Shown: piece by piece, positions 37,034 to 44,075 of the stretch
Layout of the letters: every line of letters begins with the position of its first letter
Numbering within the stretch: the stretch's first letter is position 1
Source of the DNA: Nonlabens spongiae
GTDB lineage: Bacteria; Bacteroidota; Bacteroidia; Flavobacteriales; Flavobacteriaceae
Reading direction: 5' to 3'
NCBI RefSeq assembly: GCF_002117125.1
Contig: NZ_CP019344.1
Span: forward strand, 248,001-312,000
DNA length: 64,000 bases
Translations under genes and position numbers: made by a program
Notes under the pieces: generated by a model
What the model was told of the DNA's origin: nothing
Seen by the model: only the letters and a program-made list of their open reading frames with translations
Databases searched by the model: none

Positions 37034-37618
37034 TTATTTTCTTAACCATCCTAAAATTCTATTATTTTTTATTCTCCATTTTCCGTTTTCCATTGTTAAA
37101 TCAAACTTCTCTCTCGACTTTCCAAAAGGTCCAGGGTTTTGTTGTATGATTTCAATTTCATTTTCAGACACGTTGCTTATAATTGAAACGTGTCCATATT
37201 TATTCATAGTTGTTCCCGAATAAACAACCAAATCGTTTATTTGCGGTTTAGATTTACTCGGGTTCGTGAATTGATTTAAATTCCGCTGTTTATTTTTTTC
37301 TCCGTCCTTTAAATTTGAATTGAAGAAATCTTTTGCGTGGCCATAAGAGTCAGGCATTTTATGGTTTAATTCTTCGTAGTAATATCGTTTTACGAATTCC
37401 ACGCATTGATATTTAAGTCCAAGATTATATCCGCCATCAGATAATCTTCGACCGCTTACATTTCCAACTCCGCCGTTGTAATAGACGTCAACTCCGTTTA
37501 ATTCGTCAATTTTTTGTCCGACTTTGTAATTCGGATTAAGATTAATTCTCTTTGCAACGAAGAATCCAATTACTGTTAGAGTTAGGATTCCAAAAATGAC
37601 TAAAATTCGTTTTTTCAA
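37034..37618 (-). CDS. CHAP-domain amidase/peptidase, membrane-anchored or secreted
   Basis: 194 residues. An N-terminal hydrophobic helix (ILVIFGILTLTVIGFFVA) is followed by a CHAP domain with the Cys in LKYQCVEFVKRYYYEE and the His in NKYGHVSIISNV; a later acidic/Asn residue completes the triad. CHAP enzymes cut peptidoglycan cross-links or glutathionylspermidine. Stop is 10 bp from the repeat end after IS110 and start 33 bp from a family-1 repeat. Confidence 0.82.
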   Translation of the reverse strand: MKKRILVIFGILTLTVIGFFVAKRINLNPNYKVGQKIDELNGVDVYYNGGVGNVSGRRLSDGGYNLGLKYQCVEFVKRYYYEELNHKMPDSYGHAKDFFNSNLKDGEKNKQRNLNQFTNPSKSKPQINDLVVYSGTTMNKYGHVSIISNVSENEIEIIQQNPGPFGKSREKFDLTMENGKWRIKNNRILGWLRK

Positions 37619-37651
37619 TTCTATTTTACGGATTTTTGGTGCATTAGGTAC

Positions 37652-37778
37652 AACGGTCTCGTATAACCGTCAGTTACGGGTTAAAGTACACAAATTTTTC
37701 GGTTTGGCACAGACTTTAGCAATTCCGAGTGGATTCGGACGTAGTTGAATCCGCCGTAATTGCGGTTATACATTGTTG
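37652..37778. repeat. AACGG-type cassette repeat, family 1
   Basis: Arms GTATAACCGTCAGTTACGG and CCGTAATTGCGGTTATAC; inner hairpin GGATTC...GAATCC (one mismatch zone); ends CATTGTTG. Confidence 0.88.
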
Positions 37779-37796
37779 TGGTTAGTGTTTTTTTAT

Positions 37797-38591
37797 TTAT
37801 TTACTCAATTTTAAAATTCTAAAAGCACCTTGAATTACCAAAACAAAAACTATTGTTCCGATAATCAAATCAGGTTTGCTTGAACTCAACCAGTTTACCA
37901 AAAGTCCAGCTGTTATTACTCCTAAATTTATAATCACATCGTTTGAAGTGAAAATCATACTTGCTTTCATATGTGCCTCTTCCTTACTTTTTGACTTTTG
38001 TAAAATGTAAAGACAAATTCCGTTTGCAATAAGTGCGAAAATTGAAACGATAATCATTGTCGAAAAGTTTGGTAATTTCTCGTCTCCGAAAAATCTCCTT
38101 AAAACTTCTACAAATCCGATAATTGCAAGTGTTATTTGAAAATATCCAGCAAGTTTGGCAATCCGTTTTTTCTTTATTACTGTTCCACCAACCGCAAACA
38201 AGCTAATTCCGTAAACGAAACTGTCCGCAAGCATATCTAAACTGTCGGCAACCAATCCCATTGATTTTGAGATTATTCCTGTTGTCATTTCAATTATGAA
38301 AAACGCAAAATTTATGGCAAGTACAGACCAAAGTAGTTTTTTTTGGTTTGCATTTTCATTAAATTCTGTTTGGTGGGTTTGTTCAGTCGAGATTTTCTTT
38401 CCGCCTAAATTCAGTTCGATAACTGATTTTTCGATTTGGACAGTTTCTCCGCTGTGAAAAACGGTCAGTTTTCGGTTGGGAATGTCAAAGTCCAAATTCG
38501 CAATACTTGGAATTCCGTCCAATTTCATTCGGATTAGATTTTCCTCTGAAGGACAGTCCATTTTAGTAATTTCAAATATTGTTTTATTCAT
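37797..38591 (-). CDS. Cation-diffusion-facilitator-like transporter with HMA-like N-terminus
   Basis: 264 residues. Residues 1-70 resemble a heavy-metal-associated domain (ITKMDCPSEENLIRMKLDGI) with a single cysteine rather than CxxC. Five to six helices follow, with the CDF metal-site helix ADSLDMLADSFVYG and a second half-site HMKASMIFTSNDVIIN, where the usual Asp is Asn. It probably moves a divalent cation across the inner membrane. Stop is 18 bp from one family-1 repeat, start 31 bp from the next. Confidence 0.82.
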   Translation of the reverse strand: MNKTIFEITKMDCPSEENLIRMKLDGIPSIANLDFDIPNRKLTVFHSGETVQIEKSVIELNLGGKKISTEQTHQTEFNENANQKKLLWSVLAINFAFFIIEMTTGIISKSMGLVADSLDMLADSFVYGISLFAVGGTVIKKKRIAKLAGYFQITLAIIGFVEVLRRFFGDEKLPNFSTMIIVSIFALIANGICLYILQKSKSKEEAHMKASMIFTSNDVIINLGVITAGLLVNWLSSSKPDLIIGTIVFVLVIQGAFRILKLSK

Positions 38592-38622
38592 TTAGTTACT
38601 CGGTTTTTTTTACATTAACCAC

Positions 38623-38749
38623 AACGGTCTCGTATAACCGTCAGTTACGGGTTAAAGTACACAAATTTTTCGGTTTATCACAGGCTTTAGCAATTCCGAG
38701 TGGATTCGGACGTAGTCGAATCCGCCGTAATTGCGGTTATACATTGTTA
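38623..38749. repeat. AACGG-type cassette repeat, family 1
   Basis: Nearly identical to the copy at 37652; the two flank the CDF transporter gene as direct repeats. Ends ACATTGTTAG. Confidence 0.88.
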
Positions 38750-38760
38750 GCCACAGTATT

Positions 38761-39069
38761 TTATCCCAAGTTGTCTTTAAATGCATTCATTATTTTGTCA
38801 TTAGGCGAGGAAAAGAGAGCAAAAATATTGTCCGAATTCGCAGTTGATTTTACGTTAATATTCGTTTTGTCATTTTGTTCCGTCAATACAATTTGTATTT
38901 TTCCAACTACTGTTGCTTTTTTATAATTTGCTGAAATTTCGTTGAGCAAATCATTCGACGATACTTTGCTAAATCCGCCATTATTAAGTGCAGTCAAACA
39001 CTTTTCCTTTATTTCGGTAACATTTCCGCTAACTTGGAAATTCTGTTCCTTGCTTTTTCTTACAGCCAT
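38761..39069 (-). CDS. Hypothetical cassette protein (102 aa)
   Basis: A small soluble alpha/beta protein (VSGNVTEIKEKCLTALNNGG, VVGKIQIVLTEQNDKTNINV). The pattern of a helix followed by amphipathic strands resembles small lipid- or ligand-binding folds but no family can be named. Start overlaps the stop of the upstream nuclease-like gene by one base, so the two form a two-gene cassette; stop lies 11 bp from a family-1 repeat. Confidence 0.6.
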   Translation of the reverse strand: MAVRKSKEQNFQVSGNVTEIKEKCLTALNNGGFSKVSSNDLLNEISANYKKATVVGKIQIVLTEQNDKTNINVKSTANSDNIFALFSSPNDKIMNAFKDNLG

Positions 39070-39584
39070 TAAAATTCTTGTTTTTTGTATTGGTTATTTT
39101 CTCTTAAAATTCGAATGATTTTTATTTTTTCGTCCGTTGTGTTTCTCAATTCGATTATTTCTTTTTTTCGGTTGATGTTTAAATAGTCGTGATAGTCAAA
39201 TATCAAGATAAATTTAGGGACGTTCAATTTGAGAAGTCCGACTTTTTCAATGTCCTCTTTCAAATATTTAAACCGCTTTCGTAGTTGACTATTTGTAAAT
39301 CCGTTTGAAAATATCTTACATTCTATGACTAACTCTGGATTTACAGAAGGTCTTTTATTTTCGTTAGTAACTTTTCCAATTGCAAAGTCAATCCGTTTCC
39401 CCTCAATATTTAAAATTCGAGTTTTGATATGAATTTTATTCAGCAATTCTTTTTCGGTAAGCAAGTAACAATGAAATAGAAGAGCGACTAAATCCGATTC
39501 CATTAGTATTTCAAATCCCGAATTTAAAAACTCAATCAGTTGGTTTAAAGACTGTTTATTAATTTGTTCGAGATTTTTATTCAT
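39069..39584 (-). CDS. PD-(D/E)XK nuclease-like protein
   Basis: 171 residues. ESDLVALLFHCYLL, then KRIDFAIGK, then PELVIECKIFSNG give the E...D...ExK spacing of PD-(D/E)XK nucleases; a C-terminal helix (SQLRKRFKYLKEDIEKVG) follows as in that fold. It could cut DNA or RNA in defence or repair; the assignment is by motif only. The start is only 9 bp from the AACGG repeat, so it cannot have a promoter of its own between them. Confidence 0.6.
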   Translation of the reverse strand: MNKNLEQINKQSLNQLIEFLNSGFEILMESDLVALLFHCYLLTEKELLNKIHIKTRILNIEGKRIDFAIGKVTNENKRPSVNPELVIECKIFSNGFTNSQLRKRFKYLKEDIEKVGLLKLNVPKFILIFDYHDYLNINRKKEIIELRNTTDEKIKIIRILRENNQYKKQEF

Positions 39585-39593
39585 ATTGTGGCT

Positions 39594-39712
39594 AACGGTC
39601 TCGGCTATGAGTAGTTGCGTGGTTTAGCACTTAACTTTGCAAGTACACACCAAACTGAAAATCCGCGAGGATTTTCAGAAGTAGGCGAGAACAAGCAATT
39701 ACTTATAGCCAT
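39594..39712. repeat. AACGG-type cassette repeat, family 3a, cut by IS110 b
   Basis: Arms GGCTATGAGTAGTTGC and GCAATTACTTATAGCC; inner hairpin CTGAAAATCC/GGATTTTCAG. The repeat ends after IS110 with TTGTTGTG at 41042. Confidence 0.85.
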
Positions 39713-39744
39713 CTTAAGTTTGATTTCAGTTAATTTTATTAGAT

Positions 39745-39920
39745 AAACCAGAAAGAACAAAAGAGAGGATTAAGGTCAATATAGCCAGAGGAACTTTAGA
39801 TTCCGTCAACATTGATGATCACCTCTCTTTTCCACTTTTAGTTCGTTCAGTTCTGTGAGACCTTTGGATCTCGTTTTTAAGTTGTTGAAGCCTAGGTGGA
39901 TCGTTCTTTCCCAATTAAAT
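39745..39920 (+). ncRNA. Putative IS110 bridge RNA (element b, copy 1)
   Basis: Stem AAAGAGAGG (39760-39768) / CCTCTCTTT (39822-39830) encloses TATAGCCA (39780-39787), identical to the left target flank at 39704-39711, and CAACA (39807-39811), complementary to the TTGTTG right flank. CAGTTCT (39848-39854) equals the element's right terminus plus core. The stem sequence differs from that of element a but pairing is kept. Confidence 0.6.
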
Positions 39921-39924
39921 ATCT

Positions 39925-40896
39925 ATGGATAAATATAGTAAAATCCACGGTGTGGATATCAGTAAGGATTTCTTTGATGTAATTGACGATCTGGGCAACC
40001 ACTACCAGTTTGACAACAGCCTGAATGGTTTCAGGAAGTACCTCAAGACATTGGACGCTGAGAGCCTTGTTGTCATGGAGGCGACGGGCTATTACCACTA
40101 TCTGCTGGCTCAGTTCCTGCACGACTCTGACATCGCCGTCTCGGTAGTCAATCCATTGTCGGTAAAGCGTTTTCTGCAGATGAAGCTTACCAAGGTAAAG
40201 ACCGACAAGAGCGATGCAATGGGCATCAGGGACTATGCAATGGTCAATGAGGTTCCGCTCTACGATGGCAAGGGAGCCGTACAGGCGGAATGTCTACAAT
40301 TGCTGGCCCTGATGGACATCTACCTCAAACAGCGCACTCAGGTCAAAAACAAGATCCACGGAGAGAAGGTACTGGGCACGCCTTCAAAAGCGGTGTTTGG
40401 TTCCTTAAAAAGAACCTTGAAGATGCTGGACAGGGAACTGGTCTCGCTCAACGAGCGCCTATTGTCGCTGGTCAAGCAGGATCAACAGGTACAGCTTACC
40501 AATCTTAAGAGCATACCTGGTCTGGGCGATAGGACATCTGCGCTGTTGATCGTACTCACAGAGGGCTTTACCAAGTTTGACAACGCCTCACAGCTGCGTA
40601 ACTATGCCGGCATCACACCCACGATAAGGCGGTCTGGCAGCAGCATAAGGGGTAGGAGCAGAATAAGCAAGGTGGGCAACCGAAAGCTTCGTAACCACTT
40701 GTTTTTGTGCGCTTTCTCTGCAAGTAGACACAACAAGGCATGTAGGGAGCTCTACGAACGTATCACGGCCAAGGGCAAGAGCAAGAAGTTGGCACTTATC
40801 GCCGTATCCAACAAACTATTGAAACAGGCATTTGCCATTGCAAAATCCGGCCTGCCCTATGACGATGGCTACGTTTCCCGTCTGGTCAAGGAGTAG
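39925..40896 (+). CDS. IS110-family DEDD recombinase (element b)
   Basis: 323 residues, intact, identical to the copy at 54031. DEDD residues in IHGVDISKDFFDV, VVMEATGYYH and KTDKSDAMGI; catalytic serine region RRSGSSIRGRSRIS. It should recombine circular IS110 DNA into sites chosen by the bridge RNA. About half identical to element a by eye. Confidence 0.95.
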   Translation: MDKYSKIHGVDISKDFFDVIDDLGNHYQFDNSLNGFRKYLKTLDAESLVVMEATGYYHYLLAQFLHDSDIAVSVVNPLSVKRFLQMKLTKVKTDKSDAMGIRDYAMVNEVPLYDGKGAVQAECLQLLALMDIYLKQRTQVKNKIHGEKVLGTPSKAVFGSLKRTLKMLDRELVSLNERLLSLVKQDQQVQLTNLKSIPGLGDRTSALLIVLTEGFTKFDNASQLRNYAGITPTIRRSGSSIRGRSRISKVGNRKLRNHLFLCAFSASRHNKACRELYERITAKGKSKKLALIAVSNKLLKQAFAIAKSGLPYDDGYVSRLVKE

Positions 40897-41059
40897 AAAT
40901 GAAGTTAAAAAATACTGGTGGTGTTGATGGCTTGTTGGACTGGAGGCAAACCTGATAGGGTTTGTCCCATTTCAACAATGCCACGTAGCCGGATCGTGCC
41001 TAAAATTAACGAGTAATTTGCTTGGTTTTAAACTCAGTTCTTTGTTGTGCGTAGTTTTT

Positions 41060-41359
41060 TTATTCGGTTATTCTGTTTTTCAAATCCATTCTTTCGTGTA
41101 AAATTCTAATAATTTCAATTCTTTCTGGATTAATTATTTGATAGAAAATTATATGCTTTTCAGATTTCACTCCTAAAAGGTTTTTGTTAATTCCATCATA
41201 TTCTTTTCCAACATTTGGATTATCGGCGATTCCATTACACGCCATTTTTATCGTTGCGTAATATTTGTCTGCTTGAGTTTCAGACCAAGTTTCGAAAGTA
41301 TAAAACCAAATATTATTTAAATCGTCAATGGCTTCTTGTCTTAATACAACTTTAGCCAT
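41060..41359 (-). CDS. parE: ParE/RelE-family toxin
   Basis: 99 residues: LRQEAIDDLNNIWFYTFETW, then GVKSEKHIIFYQIINPERIE and IIRILHERMDLKNRI are the ParE hallmarks. It should poison DNA gyrase as in known ParE proteins, though RelE-type activity is possible. Start overlaps the antitoxin stop by 8 bp; stop lies 12 bp from the repeat end. Confidence 0.9.
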   Translation of the reverse strand: MAKVVLRQEAIDDLNNIWFYTFETWSETQADKYYATIKMACNGIADNPNVGKEYDGINKNLLGVKSEKHIIFYQIINPERIEIIRILHERMDLKNRITE

Positions 41360-41603
41360 TTTTTCTTCTTTCTGATTTTAATTTTTTCAGATTTTCGTCA
41401 AAGTCAAAATCCTCAACAATAGGACTATTTAAGCCTTGTTGAATTGCATTTCTCAGAGCAATAACTTTACTTTCCTCATTTTCTAATAATCTCAGTCCAG
41501 CTCTTATTACTTCGCTAACGTTTTTATATCTTCCAGCAGAAACTTGGCTACTCACAAATTGGTCAAAATAATTTCCGAGTGATATTGATGTGTTCTTACT
41601 CAT
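41352..41603 (-). CDS. parD: ParD-family antitoxin
   Basis: The start at 41603 (MSKNTSISLGNYFDQFVSSQ) gives an 83-residue ribbon-helix-helix antitoxin; GRYKNVSEVIRAGLRLLENE is the family core. A longer frame to 41678 would run through the promoter and into the repeat. The acidic tail (VEDFDFDENLKKL) is the toxin-binding part. Confidence 0.9.
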   Translation of the reverse strand: MSKNTSISLGNYFDQFVSSQVSAGRYKNVSEVIRAGLRLLENEESKVIALRNAIQQGLNSPIVEDFDFDENLKKLKSERRKNG

Positions 41604-41620
41604 AATTTCAAATTTAAACT

Positions 41621-41628
41621 CAAAAATA
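41621..41628 (-). promoter_or_regulatory. Bacteroidota -7 box of parDE
   Basis: TATTTTTG on the minus strand (TAnnTTTG), 17 bp before the parD start; same spacing as in the higBA cassette. Confidence 0.55.
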
Positions 41629-41660
41629 CCAAAAATTGGTAAAGTTTCCAAATTACACCC

Positions 41661-41785
41661 AACGGTCTTGTATAACAATCAGTTGCGGATTGGTTTGAAA
41701 CTAAGATAGCTAAAATTACCGACTTTTATGCTAGCGCGGTTGTGTCCGCAGGACACAAAGCCGCAATTGTTGTTATACTGTGTTG
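41661..41785. repeat. AACGG-type cassette repeat, family 2
   Basis: Arms GTATAACAATCAGTTGCGG and CCGCAATTGTTGTTATAC; inner hairpin TGTGTCCGCAGGACACA; ends TGTGTTGG. Confidence 0.9.
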
Positions 41786-41797
41786 GCAGTAGTAATT

Positions 41798-42358
41798 TTA
41801 CGCTAATGCTAAATCGTCTTTACTTAATTTCAATTTTGGATTATCCAATTTTTTAATTGTTGTTCTAATTTTCACTCTATCAGATTGTGGCAAAAAAGTT
41901 GGAACTAAATCGATTAAATCAATTTTTAAAATTCTATTAATAACAATCAAATCTTTTAATGAAAAAGGACTTACTCCATTTATCAGTTCAGATATATAAG
42001 ATTTGCTTTGATGTCCCAAAACTTTTCCAAAGTCTTGTTGTGTTAGATTTAAATTCTTTAATTTTTTTCGGATAAGCTCTTTTCTTCGCTGGATAAATAG
42101 TCTTTCTTTTTCGGCTATCAATTCTGCAAGGTCGCTTTCTCGAAGTTTTTTGTTAGAAATGTTAGAATCAGCACTCCAATTTTTATTTTCGTACTGCTCA
42201 ATTAAATCTCTTAATTTTTTTCGTACGGATTTGAATTTCGGGTTTTCCTTTGCAAGAACACGTAGTTTTCTGTCCGCTATCATTGCCCTTTCAAAATCCA
42301 ATTCATTTAGGATTTCTCCATTTTCAATAAGTTCTGATATGTCGAATTGTGTTTTCAT
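41798..42358 (-). CDS. HigA-like antitoxin with XRE domain
   Basis: The start at 42358 (MKTQFDISELIENGEILNEL) gives 186 residues. The N-terminal part is charged and helical; the XRE domain is LNLTQQDFGKVLGHQSKSYI with ELINGVSPFSLKDLIVIN; a basic tail follows. It is downstream of a HigB-like toxin gene, again toxin first. Stop is 12 bp from a family-2 repeat. Confidence 0.82.
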   Translation of the reverse strand: MKTQFDISELIENGEILNELDFERAMIADRKLRVLAKENPKFKSVRKKLRDLIEQYENKNWSADSNISNKKLRESDLAELIAEKERLFIQRRKELIRKKLKNLNLTQQDFGKVLGHQSKSYISELINGVSPFSLKDLIVINRILKIDLIDLVPTFLPQSDRVKIRTTIKKLDNPKLKLSKDDLALA

Positions 42359-42369
42359 AATCTTATTTT

Positions 42370-42708
42370 TTAAATCCAATCATTAGACTTTAACCACTTT
42401 CTAATAGTATTTCTGTTGTTTTTAAAGGTCGTTTCATATTCTTGATGTGTTCCAACCCAAACAGCAGTAGCTTCGTTGTCATCAAACTCAATTAAAATCA
42501 TTGTTCTGTGAATATTAATATTAAAAAAATAAAACCCATCGCTATGAACATTGTCTGCATCTTTTCTTGTCTTATTCAGTTCAGTTTGATTCTTCCAATT
42601 ATTATCGATAATATCCTTAATCAGTTGGTCGATAGCTTTTGTCAAAGGAATATTTCCTCTGTTCTTTCTTTTAAGTTTTTCTAATATTTTCTTATTGGTC
42701 AGTCTCAT
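42370..42708 (-). CDS. HigB-like toxin
   Basis: The start at 42708 (MRLTNKKILEKLKRKNRGNI) gives 112 residues. GFYFFNINIHRTMILIEFDD and TAVWVGTHQEYETTFKNNRN match the HigB_toxin family. It should cleave mRNA. A TATATTTG box lies just upstream at 42718-42725. Confidence 0.82.
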   Translation of the reverse strand: MRLTNKKILEKLKRKNRGNIPLTKAIDQLIKDIIDNNWKNQTELNKTRKDADNVHSDGFYFFNINIHRTMILIEFDDNEATAVWVGTHQEYETTFKNNRNTIRKWLKSNDWI

Positions 42709-42717
42709 CTGCGATTG

Positions 42718-42725
42718 CAAATATA
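42718..42725 (-). promoter_or_regulatory. Bacteroidota -7 box of second higBA-like pair
   Basis: TATATTTG on the minus strand, 10 bp before the chosen toxin start; a near-leaderless transcript would result. Confidence 0.5.
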
Positions 42726-42777
42726 TAAAAAAGTTCTGATTAAAACCGAACTTTGTAGATTTTCTTTTATTACTGCC

Positions 42778-42902
42778 AACGGTCTTGTATAACGATCAGT
42801 TGCGGATTGTTTAGAAACTAAGATAGCTAAAATTACCGACTTTTAAGCTTGCGCGGTTGTATCCGCAGGACACAAAGCCGCAATTGTTGTTATACGTTGT
42901 TG
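42778..42902. repeat. AACGG-type cassette repeat, family 2
   Basis: As at 41661 with CGATC for CAATC in the arm; ends ATACGTTGTTG. The two copies flank the HigBA-like pair as direct repeats. Confidence 0.9.
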
Positions 42903-42904
42903 TG

Positions 42905-43041
42905 TGGCGTTTTTTAAGTCACTTTTCAAACCTAAATTCGCCAATATCAGCCGTAAAGTAACTTGTCTCAAACAGAAAATTTGAGTTTTCAAATCTTTTT
43001 CTTTTATCGAGTTGACACTTCCGTGTGTTAATTTATCTCTT
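42905..43041 (-). pseudogene. 3' gene remnant cut by IS982
   Basis: On the minus strand about 35 codons are open (KRFENSNFLFETSYFTADIG, EFRFEK, stop) directly before a repeat; the 5' part is absent beyond IS982. Weak evidence, but the position is where a cassette gene should end. Confidence 0.35.
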
Positions 43042-44058
43042 ACCCGTTGTGCTAGTTAAAATTAAAAAACAGATTAAAAAAAGACCGTGCATTTTGTTGA
43101 TATTCAGTATATTAATGGTGCCTAATCTGTAATTCTGATACCATGCACGATCTACCTGCAATGTACAAAAAACACCTTTCCTACCTCATTGATCTCTACC
43201 AAACCGTCACGGTGGACGGAAACTTCATCAAGCGACCGGTCAACACGAAAATGAATGACCTGGAGGTCATGGCACTCGCCATTACCGGAGAGGCGGCCTC
43301 GATCCCCAGCGAGAACCTATTGTTTGCCGAGATAAAGAAGCACTTTCGCGAGGACTTTCCCATGCTGGTCGACCGCACCAGGTTCAACCGGCGCAGGCGC
43401 TCGCTCGAGCCACGCTTCAAGGAGTCCGCGGGACTCTTGGGCGACCGTATGGATGATGGCAGATCTGCCCTTCTGGTGGACTCGATGCCCTGTCCCATCG
43501 TGCACAACGCCAGGGAGCACCGCATGAAGATCTGTATGGAAGATCTGGGCACGGCTCCGAGAAAGGGCTACTCGGCGGTTGACCGCCGCTACTACATTGG
43601 ATACAAGCTCCACCTGCTCATGAGTACGCAGGGCATCTTCCATGACATGGCAGTGACCCCAGCAAACGTACACGACATAAAGTTCCTGAAGGAAAGGCAG
43701 TACGACGGTAGCGAGGAGAGGCAGATCATCGGCGATCGAGGCTATATATCCAGGGAGCTCCAGGCAGATCTGTTCACAAGCTACGGTATAGAACTTCTCA
43801 CCCCACCCAGGAAAAACCAGCTGGTCAAAAGCGCATTCTCGCCCGAGAGGAGAAAGAACCGTAAGTTTATAGAGACAAGGTTTTCACAGTTATGCTCCCA
43901 GTTCTCCATCAAGATCAACCTGGCAAAGAGCTTCAAGGGCTTCCTGACAAGGGTCTCAAGCAAACTGGCCGCAGTTGCCATGCTGCAGATGTTCAATAGG
44001 GAGAACAACAGACCAATAAATAGGATCAGGCATGCATGGAACTACTAGCACAACGGGT
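43042..44058 (+). mobile_element. IS982-family insertion sequence, copy 2 (1017 bp)
   Basis: Same ends and length as copy 1. The flanking octamers (TATCTCTT left, TTTCCTAG right) do not match, so the target duplication is lost; a deletion or recombination next to the IS is likely. Confidence 0.95.
43143..44048 (+). CDS. IS982-family DDE transposase
   Basis: 301 residues, intact and one residue different from the copy at 19017. Same DDE motifs (LLVDSMPCPI, IIGDRGYIS, KFIETRFSQL). Confidence 0.95.
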   Translation: MHDLPAMYKKHLSYLIDLYQTVTVDGNFIKRPVNTKMNDLEVMALAITGEAASIPSENLLFAEIKKHFREDFPMLVDRTRFNRRRRSLEPRFKESAGLLGDRMDDGRSALLVDSMPCPIVHNAREHRMKICMEDLGTAPRKGYSAVDRRYYIGYKLHLLMSTQGIFHDMAVTPANVHDIKFLKERQYDGSEERQIIGDRGYISRELQADLFTSYGIELLTPPRKNQLVKSAFSPERRKNRKFIETRFSQLCSQFSIKINLAKSFKGFLTRVSSKLAAVAMLQMFNRENNRPINRIRHAWNY

Positions 44059-44075
44059 TTTCCTAGTCTATTCTA

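Larger units (their letters stand above)
39713..41039 (+). mobile_element. IS110-family element b, copy 1 (1327 bp)
   Basis: From CT core (39713-39714) to the CT at 41040-41041; right end AAACTCAGTT. Length is exactly that of the copy at 53819. Inserted in a family-3a repeat between ATAGCCAT and TTGTTG. Confidence 0.92.
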
